A stretch of DNA of 64,000 nucleotides from Zygotorulaspora mrakii. Taxonomy: Eukaryota; Ascomycota; Saccharomycetes; Saccharomycetales; Saccharomycetaceae. Below the pieces are notes generated by a model. That model had not been told where the DNA came from and searched no databases. It worked only from the letters and a program-made list of their open reading frames with translations. A program made the position numbers and the translations under genes. Position 1 is the first letter of the stretch, and the number at the start of each line of letters is the position of its first letter. Below are positions 30,401 through 39,601 of this stretch, piece after piece. Location: contig NC_050723.1 in assembly GCF_013402915.1 (NCBI RefSeq), positions 620,001 to 684,000 of the forward strand. Reading direction: 5' to 3'.

Positions 30401-30736
30401 ATTCTTAATATAGTCTGAAACCTTTTTGCTACGGCCAATATACTCAGGCTTTCCCGCAAGTCCCAAACATACTGCACAGACAAACGTTGATTTACCTGAT
30501 CCATTTGGACCGATAATCATGTTTAAAGATGGTGAAAGATTGAATTCAGTGAGTGTGTAAGTGACAAAATTCTCAAGCTTCATTTTAACTAGAGAACCCG
30601 GTCGGAATTGCTCATGATCAATGTTTCCAATTTTAAGCCTTTTGTTATGAGAAACTGTTTTGGCCGCTTGATCATCGACACGTAAATCTTGCTCATCTCG
30701 TCGCACATGGCAATGTAGATCCATAGTCGACACCAT
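27437..30736 (-). CDS. SMC5: SMC5, subunit of the Smc5-Smc6 complex
   Basis: 1099-residue SMC ATPase of the Smc5/6 complex, which acts in recombination, replication-fork stability and rDNA maintenance in the nucleus. The N-terminal head has Walker A GPNGSGKST (about 76-84), long coiled coils with heptads flank a hinge (about 430-640), and the C-terminal head carries the ABC signature SGGERAVSTVLYMIALQ and Walker B with DEINQGMD. The start chosen is the ATG at 30736 (30724 possible); further upstream the frame begins only with TTG. It matches S. cerevisiae YOL034W in position. The length fits the family, and nothing is broken. Confidence 0.96.
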   Translation of the reverse strand: MVSTMDLHCHVRRDEQDLRVDDQAAKTVSHNKRLKIGNIDHEQFRPGSLVKMKLENFVTYTLTEFNLSPSLNMIIGPNGSGKSTFVCAVCLGLAGKPEYIGRSKKVSDYIKNGEDSGSVEITLKNSPIVKQIAAVEPGDEVIVIKRIMSRLKTKSEYFINGIGVSESTIKSLILQLNIQLDNLCQFLSQERVEEFARLKSDKLLVETIRSIDCDLIAVLNQSKQFQTLQLNTQKELENNNKRVDTLKEKRQKLDESVRAFKEYERKKREIEIHVQLLPYVKVKDHKVKSQAYKRDYEEAKANLKALLKEKKPFSIVQKEVEKNSDSLQDKIDKKIEDMNRGKEKYKQNVDQLELMRENIEKKRSQNKYYRDRTNILKSEILKTKTRLETAEKELSQMESPDSSRLDEISFQRKELIKRETDIRDLIMELDSKGTAISHEVGTLTRQIENRQRSLQGSDRISVLDQSRDLLEVKKAVLYIRSRPEMANKVLEPPIMSISVGNPKIAAYLAQCVDYNTCKAFTVTDSDAYEKYADEILQRFKVNLRELSNYDSNQPIQIPRLRELGFEDYLSNFVSGDRNVIQMLCQFSKIHTIPISRRELSPAQLSSLTSPDKNGRLLFKRMIHGNKVVDIKRSLYGRKQVFMVDSNVKDTNFYQASVISEEHLKRTNSDISQLQSRIENGKAKLDGLALEKNRYKQKVSNNQIEQNSLAKEAHSLNMVRQKYTMKKNEIIQLDADIKQLGSKLKKDVSHKIQAVEEEIAQLIATEMEGIQKVIELAEKLSHYQREHILSELRHFDSKNIDMSMRDVFSHYSQRENELTLEYNEKKRILKDTRKTAEYREWIRQINSYSDETKEKLNEYAEEYEKSHNFNLQFIQSMVDRLESEIATENHDESAITILEEVERELKRLEDIIPTQLQELNEVKQEFHRHFVVLEPRLDDMTAKISARFSQLFNNVGSAGAIQLDKPHLISDWKLEIMVKFRDNAVLKKLDSHAQSGGERAVSTVLYMIALQEFANAPFRVVDEINQGMDSRNERIMHKCIVENACAENTSQYFLITPKLLTDLHYDENMRIHCVMAGPWIPDPVERPEMVNFGQTSRYVF

Positions 30737-31140
30737 ACTTCTATTAAAAAAATGAAATCTGTACTCCAAATTCTATGGCTCGGTAATCAAATGATTATAA
30801 AACCTTTTTGTGCTGATTCGGTTTGATTAAAATGTGGATTGATTTATTTCAAGCTTTAAGTGCCCATGCGTATAGCGATTATTAAAGCGCAGAGTGTTGA
30901 AAAACCAATGTCAACTGCTCCCGAATTAAAAGAAACTGAAAGATTTAAGAACGAGAGTGACAATCTTCCCTCAAAGAAACTGAAAAGACATCTGATCGTT
31001 TTTCGATTTGGTCTAGGCGAGCCCAGTCCTTTTTTTGAATGCAATCATATTAGCAAGCAATCGAAAAAGATTAAAAACAGTCGAATAGTTAAAAGGATCA
31101 AGAAACTGTAACATAACCGCCTTGTGCACCTCCATTCGAA
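30737..31140. promoter_or_regulatory. Divergent promoter SMC5 / SWC3
   Basis: About 400 bp between divergent genes. An 82-codon open frame (ATG at 30866, stop at 31111) on the SWC3 strand encodes a Lys-rich peptide ending KKIKNSRIVKRIKKL that I cannot assign. It may be a chance ORF or a leader region, so no gene is called. Confidence 0.35.
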
Positions 31141-33144
31141 ATGCCAGTTGTACTGAGATCGAAAGTGAAATCTGAGACGGACACAATCGAAGATGAAGTA
31201 CCGCGCTCGTCAAGAAAGCCAGTGGGCAGAAGGCAACGTAAGCGAAGAAGAGAAGACAACGAAGATGCCAGTGACTCAGTGGTATCAGATGAGGAGAGTG
31301 CCCACTACTCTAGAAGTTTGGGCAATAGCAGGCCTTTTGAAATAGTAGCAGACTTACCATGCAGCTTAGAGAGCGCACAGTATTCTGCTTTGACTCACCC
31401 TTTGTCCGTGAAGGATTCGGCTGTTCTCTATGACTCCTTAGTGAGATCTAGAAAGACTTGGGTTCATGGCGAAATGTTTGACTTATACTTTACGAAGACA
31501 GCTAAGCCTCCCAAGGAGTCGACACCAACTAAACCGGATGGCTCACCAAAGGGAATGATAATGCAAGTGCGCGACAAGATGCAAAAGATGTGTGATTGTA
31601 TAATGTTTGGAGGGCCTCACACATTTCCAATACGGCTCTTCATTCTGAAGAATGATGAAATTGAGCAGAAATGGCAGGAAGAACAAGATACGAAGAAGAA
31701 GGAGAAAGAGGAGAAAAGGAAGAGGGAGCAGGATGAAAAAAAGAGAAGAATAGAACAGAAGAAGCAGCAACAACTTCTTAGAAAGCAGGAAAGGGAGAAA
31801 ATGATACAGCTACAGAAAGAGAATAAAGCAAAAGCCAAAATGGAGCAAGAACATCTGAAATTGAAAAGAAAAGAAGAGCTGAGGAAGGAAAAAGAAGAAA
31901 ACAAAAAGGTTAAAAAAAATAGCAGTGGCTCTAATAGACAGCCGCACACTTCTTTGCATCGTGTCAAACAAAATTCATCAAATTCTCAATCCGTAACAGA
32001 TCCAAAGATGATAGCAAATCTAAACTTGATGGCTCAAAGAGATCCCAAATTGAACTCTCTAATGGCTTCTGTTGCTAAGGGGGATGCAACGCTTGACCAA
32101 GTGGAAGAATTTAAAAAATTCATTGAAATTGCCAAAAAGTCACCGCCGCCACCAGGCTGGAACCCTCCATTATCAACGAAAGGGAGCCAAGGTACCACAG
32201 AAAAAGTATCAGTTAATAAGACAGTTCAACCAACCGAGCACACGATGTCTTCCGCACAGCCCAAGAAACTCTTGGTGGAGAAAAGCTCAGAAAATACTGA
32301 GCAATCGAACGAGAACATTGCTGCTTCCAAAGAAAAGTTCAATAAATCAAACGAAAAGATCAAAGCTTTCAATGAAAAGACTGATGAATCAAGAGAGAAA
32401 ATTAATGAACCAAAGGCGGCTACTGATGAACGAATGGAGACGACTGATGAATTGGAGAAGAAAAGCAAAAAAGATGCTGATATAGCAGCAGAGAGACATC
32501 GTGTTGCCTCAGGAAACCGTCGCAGAGTCAAAAAAGAAACTGAATTAGATACCAAACCTGTCAGCACTCTCTCACCTGAACTCAACGAAGAGGATAAAAG
32601 TATGCAACTAACTGCGTTTCAGCAAAAGTATGTTGAAGGAGCGCAACTGATTTTGGAGTATCAAGAATACACGCATTCCAGATATATGCTTCCAAAAAAT
32701 GCAATCATTGAGTATGTAGAGACTACGGGCGATTTCATTATTTCATGGATAATGGTACACAATATTAAAGAGATAGCGCGATATAAGTCTAAGAGACTGA
32801 GAGAGCTTTGCAAGGAATTTAAAACAGAGGAGGAAATTGCAAGGGTAAAGAGCGAATTCAACATTTATTTACAAAAAAATTGCCCAAGACCTCTATATTC
32901 TCCGATGACAGTCAAAATTTCAGGTATCCACAGAAAATTTGTGCCCATTGTACTAAACAGCGTAGACTCCTTAGAAAAGACCCAGAAGGAGATGGAATCT
33001 ATAATGGACATTGGTACGCGACTCTCCGGTTACAATTTATGGTATCAACTGGATGCGTACGATGACAAAATGCTCGCTGAGAATCTGCGGGTCGGATTGA
33101 ATGAACACGAACAAGAATTGAAGATTAGAAAACCTAAAAAGTAG
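31141..33144 (+). CDS. SWC3: SWR1 chromatin remodelling complex subunit Swc3
   Basis: 667-residue subunit of the SWR1 complex, which exchanges H2A for H2A.Z in nucleosomes. The N-terminal region has the family core (RPFEIVADLPCSLESAQYS, then DSAVLYDSLVRSRKTWVHGEMFDLYFTK). Central low-complexity coiled coil is very rich in Lys/Glu/Gln (about 180-260), and an NEK/DE-rich repeat-like stretch occupies about 380-440. The C-terminal portion is again conserved (TAFQQKYVEGAQLILEYQEYTHSRYMLP). It matches S. cerevisiae YAL011W and its position next to MDM10. Confidence 0.9.
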   Translation: MPVVLRSKVKSETDTIEDEVPRSSRKPVGRRQRKRRREDNEDASDSVVSDEESAHYSRSLGNSRPFEIVADLPCSLESAQYSALTHPLSVKDSAVLYDSLVRSRKTWVHGEMFDLYFTKTAKPPKESTPTKPDGSPKGMIMQVRDKMQKMCDCIMFGGPHTFPIRLFILKNDEIEQKWQEEQDTKKKEKEEKRKREQDEKKRRIEQKKQQQLLRKQEREKMIQLQKENKAKAKMEQEHLKLKRKEELRKEKEENKKVKKNSSGSNRQPHTSLHRVKQNSSNSQSVTDPKMIANLNLMAQRDPKLNSLMASVAKGDATLDQVEEFKKFIEIAKKSPPPPGWNPPLSTKGSQGTTEKVSVNKTVQPTEHTMSSAQPKKLLVEKSSENTEQSNENIAASKEKFNKSNEKIKAFNEKTDESREKINEPKAATDERMETTDELEKKSKKDADIAAERHRVASGNRRRVKKETELDTKPVSTLSPELNEEDKSMQLTAFQQKYVEGAQLILEYQEYTHSRYMLPKNAIIEYVETTGDFIISWIMVHNIKEIARYKSKRLRELCKEFKTEEEIARVKSEFNIYLQKNCPRPLYSPMTVKISGIHRKFVPIVLNSVDSLEKTQKEMESIMDIGTRLSGYNLWYQLDAYDDKMLAENLRVGLNEHEQELKIRKPKK

Positions 33145-33166
33145 TCAAAATTCAAATGATCGAAGT

Positions 33167-34531
33167 TTATGTTGCATACTGCAACTGAAGACCGAATTTC
33201 ACAGGATATATAGAAAGTTTTTGATTTTGAGATAATGGATCTTGTATACTGCTTGCCATATCAGTTTTGCGTAATTCTGTACCTGCAGATAATAAAAATC
33301 CTTTAAATTTACCTTCCCATAGAGCTTTTAAATTCTTATCTTTTAGCGAGAAGCTAAACTTCCATACACTTGTGAAATCTGAGTTATTGATTAGTTTTGT
33401 AAATTGCTGAATTGTATATTTTTCCTCATCCATTTTTCTCAAAGATGTGCTGAATGTAGCAGCTAGATCACTAAGAATCTGTTCACGTTGCTTATCATTT
33501 GTTTTTATAGTGGCTAAGTTGTTGAAATGACTCGCATTTGGTGCGGTTAGATGATGATACATAAGGCTTTCTCCTTTGCTCACTGATTCTGACTCGGAAT
33601 TGGCAGGTAAATTACTCGGTGAATTATTAGTTTCGTTCCTACTGCGTTTCCAGAACTCGCAACCAAATGATAAATTGGATTCTATTGAATATAGATTGAA
33701 ATCATATTTGACACCAAATGTTGTGTTTGAACTGCTTTTGGCAGAATAAGTTGAAGATAGATGGCCAAATAGTGGATTCCATGTGAAAGTCAACGTTAAA
33801 GGTCTTCCTGTATTAGGAGAATGTGTACAGTACCGTAAAGTGGTTGAGCAGCCTGGGCTCAAAGTAATAAGACCTAGCCACAATTCACCCCCAATAGATA
33901 AGGATGAGTTATTGTACAAAGACATATTGGTTTTTGATGGAACACCTAAAAAATTGTGCAAACATCGATATCCACATAAAAAATCGTTTGTAGAAAAGAT
34001 AGCTTCCTGTGAATTTCTTCCCGTATCTCGCTGCCAATAGCATGTCAATATGTTGTAGTCTTTAAAGCTGCTTAAGCACTTTAACGTCAGCTGTGTATAT
34101 CGATTGAGTCTTTTAACAATCATCGCTTCCAGATTTGAGTTAGGAAAATAAATCTTGCCGTAATACAGAGACTTTGGAGTCGTTGGTTTTATGTCATCAA
34201 ATTTATGGTTGTAGAATGGTTGTAGATACTTATAAGTTTGTGCAGCATCTTGTAGATAAATTGAAGTTGAAGATTGAACTATTTTATCTAGATTTTCTGC
34301 ATCAGTGTACAAATATGTCAGAGAACCATTCAATATCTTTTGCGTTGATACTCTCAAAGTATTGAATGTATAGGGTGTTGTTGCACCGGACACTTGAAAC
34401 TCGAATGCTGTTGGAATGTTGAAATTCAATAAAGCTTGGGAGGTAGCGGTAATGTTAGCATAACTGTTATCACAATTCCAATTGGTACTTTGCTCAAAAG
34501 ATCGTAATATGTGGTGCATGTAATCTAGCAT
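33167..34531 (-). CDS. MDM10: ERMES/SAM beta-barrel subunit Mdm10
   Basis: 454-residue mitochondrial outer membrane beta-barrel that forms part of the ER-mitochondria encounter structure (ERMES) and associates with the SAM assembly machinery. Family landmarks include the N-terminus MLDYMHHILRSFEQST, SPGCSTTLRYCTHSPNTGRPL, WNPLFGHLSSTYSAKSSSN and TFGVKYDFNLYSIESNLSFGCEFW, matching S. cerevisiae Mdm10 (YAL010C) closely. It lacks a cleavable presequence, as expected. It converges on SWC3 with only 22 bp between stops and is divergent from SPO7, exactly as in S. cerevisiae. Confidence 0.95.
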   Translation of the reverse strand: MLDYMHHILRSFEQSTNWNCDNSYANITATSQALLNFNIPTAFEFQVSGATTPYTFNTLRVSTQKILNGSLTYLYTDAENLDKIVQSSTSIYLQDAAQTYKYLQPFYNHKFDDIKPTTPKSLYYGKIYFPNSNLEAMIVKRLNRYTQLTLKCLSSFKDYNILTCYWQRDTGRNSQEAIFSTNDFLCGYRCLHNFLGVPSKTNMSLYNNSSLSIGGELWLGLITLSPGCSTTLRYCTHSPNTGRPLTLTFTWNPLFGHLSSTYSAKSSSNTTFGVKYDFNLYSIESNLSFGCEFWKRSRNETNNSPSNLPANSESESVSKGESLMYHHLTAPNASHFNNLATIKTNDKQREQILSDLAATFSTSLRKMDEEKYTIQQFTKLINNSDFTSVWKFSFSLKDKNLKALWEGKFKGFLLSAGTELRKTDMASSIQDPLSQNQKLSIYPVKFGLQLQYAT

Positions 34532-34634
34532 TACTCAATTATCCAATGTGGTCGTATGCCTTCCTGTTCTAATTATTGACTTTATATTTTTTTTATCCTC
34601 GATACAACAGTTATTATTACGGAACGATGAATCA

Positions 34635-35576
34635 ATGAACATTCTAATTAGAGAGAATTGCAACCATCCACAAAAGATAACTAGCCGAGCCATTGGCAAT
34701 TACTTTGAGGCACTATATGATTCTTCAGATCCAGAAAAGGAGATGGATCTAGAACAACCAGTTGTAAGGTTAGAAAGTGTCGACAAGGGAAGTGTTGAAT
34801 TTTCGAAAAGTTCTAACTCACCAATTCATAGTGGATTCAACTCTCCAACCGCTAGAAGATTGAGCAATAACAGCAGCCAGAGAAGGAGATCAAATAGCCG
34901 AAATTCCAGAACATCTAGTGGCCGCAACGTGAAAAGTTCGAATGATATATCATCCTCTTCGAAGATCTTCAGAAATCTACTAATACTAGAGGATGATCTA
35001 AGAAAGCAAGCACACAGGCAGAAAGTACTCAAATGGCAGTTTACAATTTTCCTTTCCTGCCTAATGGGGGTCGCTGGGTTTGCATTTTATGAATTGTATT
35101 TCACCAATGAATCTGTCAAAGGTTTTTACAGGTTCATTTTACAATTCACACTACTATTTATCACTATAACAGTTTCACTTTTCCATTTAAGTGGCGAATA
35201 TAAGAGAACTATCATAATTCCTCGAAGGTTCTTCACATCCACCAATAAAGGAATTAGACAATTTAATGTAAAATTAGTAAAAGTGCACTCCTCATGGAAT
35301 GAAAAGTTTACCGATTTCATAAGATTCACCAGTAGAAAAGTCGCCCATCTAAATATTTATATGCTAACATGTGTGTTACGGTTAAGCCAGGAGAATATGT
35401 GTGTCAAGTTTTGGAGAAGCGTCACTATACGATCACAACCTCGCATTGGCGCTGTGGACGTCAAACTGATGTTACATCCGAAAGCTTTCGGCGCTGAGAT
35501 CAGAGAGGGCTGGGAAATTTATCGAGACGAATTTTGGGCAAGAGAGGGCTCGCGAAGACGTAAGCAGACCATATGA
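34635..35576 (+). CDS. SPO7: Nem1-Spo7 phosphatase regulatory subunit Spo7
   Basis: 313-residue nuclear-envelope/ER membrane protein that pairs with the phosphatase Nem1 to activate the lipin Pah1 and so controls phosphatidate use and nuclear shape. Two membrane spans are visible (about residues 135-156 and 164-186). The LLI triplet known to matter for Nem1 binding is at 115-117 (FRNLLILED), and the C-terminal cytosolic part is basic with WRSVTIRSQPRIGAVDVKLMLHPK. The Ser/Arg-rich N-terminal region (about 58-110) is longer than in S. cerevisiae Spo7 (259 residues). The start is the ATG at 34635; upstream open frame begins only with GTG at 34548. Confidence 0.92.
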   Translation: MNILIRENCNHPQKITSRAIGNYFEALYDSSDPEKEMDLEQPVVRLESVDKGSVEFSKSSNSPIHSGFNSPTARRLSNNSSQRRRSNSRNSRTSSGRNVKSSNDISSSSKIFRNLLILEDDLRKQAHRQKVLKWQFTIFLSCLMGVAGFAFYELYFTNESVKGFYRFILQFTLLFITITVSLFHLSGEYKRTIIIPRRFFTSTNKGIRQFNVKLVKVHSSWNEKFTDFIRFTSRKVAHLNIYMLTCVLRLSQENMCVKFWRSVTIRSQPRIGAVDVKLMLHPKAFGAEIREGWEIYRDEFWAREGSRRRKQTI

Positions 35577-37885
35577 TAGAAGCTTATTATGTATTTATAT
35601 TTGAGAAATCGAGCGAGTGTGAGAAATATATCAGTGTAGGGGTTCTGAATGGTTATCTTTATTTGTTTCTTTCACTATAAATCAGATGCACACATTGTGG
35701 CGACCATTTTTTCATCATATTTTCTCACTTTCTCTCTTGCAAGGAAATTTAACTTTCTAACCACGCCTGTGGACCGAAAGTCGAAATTCACTGCATCTCA
35801 TGTAATATTCAAAAGAGTATATGAAAATTGGCTAGCGCAATAAAAAACTAACTATCATTTTTATTGTAAGTATGTGTGAAGAAGGATAGTCTTGCAAAAT
35901 TTTCAATCAATTTGAATGTTCATGTATTATTGTAGATTTGTTGCGAGCATCCTCGTATTCAATGACTAGTTTCTTGGATGGGTAAGCGGCACCGTTTTAC
36001 AAATCTTATATTTATATCAAACATCGGCGGCTAGCTTGGAGCTAACTACTATCTTATATATAGCTTTTCGAATAACTTACATGAACCATATTAATTATCA
36101 TACACTATTCGACCGACCGCTCATCAATTTGAGTGACCGCTGCCGGACTTTCTCTCCAGTAGTTGAGGAACAAGGAACGGAGCCATAGAAACGAAAAATA
36201 GATGTTATAGAGACACTGGCTGTTATGAATCAGATAGGGTCATGAACCCCCAAAAATATTCACATCATAGCTCCGAAACAGTGCTCTTATATCCAAAGTT
36301 GCCAAAAAGCTCGTCAAAATGTTAGGATTATGATAGGTCAACAATAATTCTGTTTTGAAGAGGATATCGTCATTTCTTTGTTGAAAAGATTTGTAATTTA
36401 TAAATTTTGTATCCATGAGCGTGGAATATTGAGTATAATACCTTTTGCATGTACTCGTGTCTCAAGAAAGCGCTGAGTTACCGCAAACATTCGGAAAACA
36501 ATGTACATCTCACGATAACGGTGCACCTATTCTCCTTATCACATATATTGTATTGACAAACTAACTTCAAAAAGCGTTTGGAACAGTTTTGAGTTTAATA
36601 AATCCTTTTCTGTGTAGGAAAACATTTACAAGATGATTCCAAGAATATGTAGCCCTATTGATTACATTTCTGTGAACCACCGGAGCAATATTTGAGACAT
36701 GAACTTACATCACGGAACAATTCACAGCTGAATATATTTATTGAACGGCACAAGACCGTGTTGGAGTGGGAAGACAATCAAGGTTGAACACTCCCTCTAC
36801 TGTGGCATAAATTAACATTTTCAGAGGAATGCTGAGCTGCAGTTTAGCATTGAAGATGTATACGTGGTACCCACATCTTAAAGCCAGAAGATGATAATGA
36901 CATAGCAAGAGTTTTTCGTGGCGAGGATTGGACGCTTTGTATTCTCAATTTTTTCGCACTTGACTAATCTTCAAACGCAGCCCAGACAGCTAGTTAGATC
37001 AACGGAAAGAAATATTGGCTTTTTGAACTGCAAATATCTCTTCGACACATATCATGGGTTTATCTTGACGCTATTGAAAGACCTTAGGAACTGAAGAGAA
37101 AACTTGATTTCAAGTAACGAATGAGGTCTGGTAAAGAGTTATTGCCCCCTCAGTATGTGCTTTAGAATTTCTATACTGCTAGGATTTCAATGCTGGTGCT
37201 TCAGTTCCCGTGAAAGTTAATTAAATTGCATGTTTTAAGCAGATCCCCGAGTGCGCACATAACAATAGCGAACACCTGCTTGAAAAATCTCCGTCATTAT
37301 TATTGATAATGATTGTGATAATGTTAATAAAGCAACGAAGGAAATGCCCATCAAGGATAGATAGCTTTGGCTACCATGTGCAAAGGGTTCACTGGCTCAA
37401 TGCTGGTTTTCAGGCATCCCAAAAAACATGACTCCAATATTTGCTGTAAAAGTGCTACAGATCTGGAACTCAACCGCTTGGCGGATCCATTGTGATTCAA
37501 TTTAATCGCTATGCGTTGTCATTGTCTAATCAGTGTGCAAATTGCTCCCATATCTTTCTATTCGCGACAGCGCGATTCTCGATGATAAGCATGAAACGAC
37601 GCAAGGGAGAATGCACAAAAAACAAACCGCGATTAAGGTGAAAAATAACGAAATCAACTCCGATTTGTGCTTTATCAAAAATTTTTGGAGAAGTGCCACT
37701 CAATGAAAGGTAGGGCATTTGTCACATTGACTGAAGGATGGCATGATGAGAAAAACCAGTTTACTTCAGCCATATAAATATATAAAACTAACCAATTTTG
37801 ATGATAAGAGGTGGTGCTTTTTAACCTGGTTGTTTACCTTGTAATTTTTGAATTCTGTGAGAAAATAATTACACTTACAGGATCA
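35577..37885. other. Gene-poor region at synteny junction, upstream of UGA4-like gene
   Basis: About 2.3 kb without a convincing gene. It starts where the YAL/YOL-type gene order ends. No tRNA, solo LTR or known noncoding RNA was recognised. The right end carries likely UGA4 control elements: CCGC-TTG-GCGG at 37474-37484, similar to the UASGABA CCGC/GCGG palindrome bound by Uga3, plus GATAAG at 37584-37589 and 37803-37808 of the type bound by nitrogen GATA factors. The frame upstream of the UGA4 ATG is open from GTG at 37811. Confidence 0.5.
37474..37484. promoter_or_regulatory. UASGABA-like CCGC/GCGG palindrome
   Basis: CCGC-TTG-GCGG forms an inverted pair of CGG half-sites as recognised by Zn2Cys6 activators. 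It resembles the S. cerevisiae Uga3 site, which has a 2-bp rather than 3-bp spacer. It lies about 400 bp upstream of the GABA permease ATG. Confidence 0.45.
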
Positions 37886-39601
37886 ATGTCATCGAGCAAA
37901 AAGGAAACAATATCTATATCGCCCGTCGCAAGTATTCGTAATGGGGAGTCGATACAGATGTACTCATCATCTCCTAATATACGTACAGTTCGGTCCGCAA
38001 CTGGTGCCGGTGAAGTAAACTATATCAATGCGATAACGTCTTCAACTGATAATCAGCTCTTAGCAGAAATTGGCTATAAGCAAGAGTTAAAACGTCAGTT
38101 TTCCACACTTCAAGTTTTTGGAATATCCTTCTCCATCATGGGTCTTTTACCGTCTATTGCCAGTGTGCTCAATGGTGGTTTAAGTGGCGGCACAGTCTCC
38201 CTAGTATGGGGCTGGTTTATAGCTGGTATTTTTATTTTACTTGTTGGTATCACTATGGCCGAAAATGCAAGTTCAATACCAACCGCTGGGGGACTTTACT
38301 ATTGGACCTATCATTATGCGCCTGTTGGATATAAAGCTGCGATTTCATATGTGATTGGTATTGGTAATTCGCTAGCCTTGGCTGCAAGCGTTTGTTCTAT
38401 AGACTATGGGTTTGCGGAAGAGGTTTTAGCCGCGGTAGTTGTATCTAAAGATGGAGATTTCAACGTAACAAATGGCAAGCTTTACGGTGTTTTCGCTGGC
38501 GCTGTGATAGTCAATATTTTTTTTACTTGCGTGGCATCAGGGTGGTTAGCAAAATTACAAACTTTGAGTATTGTATCTAATTGTTTCATCATTGTGCTGT
38601 TTATTATAGTCTTACCTATTGGAACAAAAATTAATCGTGGAGGATTTAATGATGGCTCCTTTATATTTGGAGAATGGGAAAATATGAGCGATTGGAACAA
38701 TGGCTGGCAATTTTGTTTAGCAGGGTTTATGCCAATTGTTTGGACAGTCAGTTCATTCGATTCATGTGTTCATCAATCTGAAGAGGCGAAGGATGCTGCT
38801 AAAGCTGTGCCGATAGGAATTATTGGGTCTATTTCCATTTGCTGGGTGTTGGGATGGGTAATCAACATTGTTATTGTAGCCTGTTGCGATCCTAACTTGA
38901 ATAATGTTGTCAACACCAGTTATCCACTAGGGATGGCCCAAGTACTATATGATTCATTGGGGAAACGCTGGACGATCGCGTTCTTGGCAATGATGGCATT
39001 TTGTCAGTTTTTAATGGGTGCTTCAATGCTGACAGCTGTTTCAAGACAAGTTTGGGCTTTTGCTCGTGATAATGGTATGCCCTTCTCTAATTACATAAAG
39101 AAGGTGGATAAAAAATTAAGTGTACCATACAATGCAGTTGCATTCAGTGGTGCTCTGTCTCTAGTTTTAGGCCTACTATGTCTAATCAATGAAATTGCTG
39201 CCGACGCATTATTCAGTTTATCTATTGCCGGTAACTACCTAGCTTGGTGTGCACCAACGTTTTTGAGGTTGACATGGGGCAGAGATGTTTTCAGACCTGG
39301 CCCCTTTTATTTAGGAGACATTCTTTCCCCTGTGTTAAACTGGATCAGTATTGTTTTCCAACTCTTTATTATCGTTTTGACCATGTTCCCAGCAACACAA
39401 CATGGCATAGATGCAACCACAATGAATTACTCATGTGTGATCGGGCCAGGCACCTGGGTGTTGTCTTTGATATACTACTTAGTGTACAAGAAAAAGGATT
39501 ACCACGGTCCGGTTTCAAATTTGACCGACGAAGAGTTTGCTGAGGAGGTCGGTTCTGATGTTATCGATGAGATTTTATCTCATCCAGTCAAAAGTATCTA
39601 A
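37886..39601 (+). CDS. UGA4: GABA / polyamine permease, Uga4-like
   Basis: 571-residue amino acid/choline/GABA transporter (APC superfamily) with about 12 hydrophobic segments, predicted to import 4-aminobutyrate at the vacuole or plasma membrane. It is very close to S. cerevisiae Uga4: the N-terminal TGAGEVNYINA, LLAEIGYKQELKRQFSTLQ and SIPTAGGLYYWTY are shared, and the C-terminus ends in the same style (VGSDVIDEILSHPVKS). The start is the ATG at 37886 (MSSSKKET). In S. cerevisiae UGA4 is YDL210W, so its position between SPO7 and RRN10 counterparts marks a rearrangement or an ancestral neighbourhood. Upstream CGG-palindrome and GATA motifs support nitrogen and GABA control. Confidence 0.92.
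   Translation: MSSSKKETISISPVASIRNGESIQMYSSSPNIRTVRSATGAGEVNYINAITSSTDNQLLAEIGYKQELKRQFSTLQVFGISFSIMGLLPSIASVLNGGLSGGTVSLVWGWFIAGIFILLVGITMAENASSIPTAGGLYYWTYHYAPVGYKAAISYVIGIGNSLALAASVCSIDYGFAEEVLAAVVVSKDGDFNVTNGKLYGVFAGAVIVNIFFTCVASGWLAKLQTLSIVSNCFIIVLFIIVLPIGTKINRGGFNDGSFIFGEWENMSDWNNGWQFCLAGFMPIVWTVSSFDSCVHQSEEAKDAAKAVPIGIIGSISICWVLGWVINIVIVACCDPNLNNVVNTSYPLGMAQVLYDSLGKRWTIAFLAMMAFCQFLMGASMLTAVSRQVWAFARDNGMPFSNYIKKVDKKLSVPYNAVAFSGALSLVLGLLCLINEIAADALFSLSIAGNYLAWCAPTFLRLTWGRDVFRPGPFYLGDILSPVLNWISIVFQLFIIVLTMFPATQHGIDATTMNYSCVIGPGTWVLSLIYYLVYKKKDYHGPVSNLTDEEFAEEVGSDVIDEILSHPVKSI

Noticed and set aside
34548..34634. Extended SPO7 with an N-terminal hydrophobic segment
   Set aside because: It begins with GTG and leaves only 16 bp to divergent MDM10; the ATG at 34635 fits Spo7 topology.
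36490..36500. TTCGGAAAACA resembling reversed CDEIII of a point centromere
   Set aside because: No AT-rich CDEII or CDEI follows at the right distance.
36759..36790. TGTTGGAGT as the edge of a solo Ty LTR
   Set aside because: No matching CAACA end and no similarity to known Ty LTRs that I can recall.
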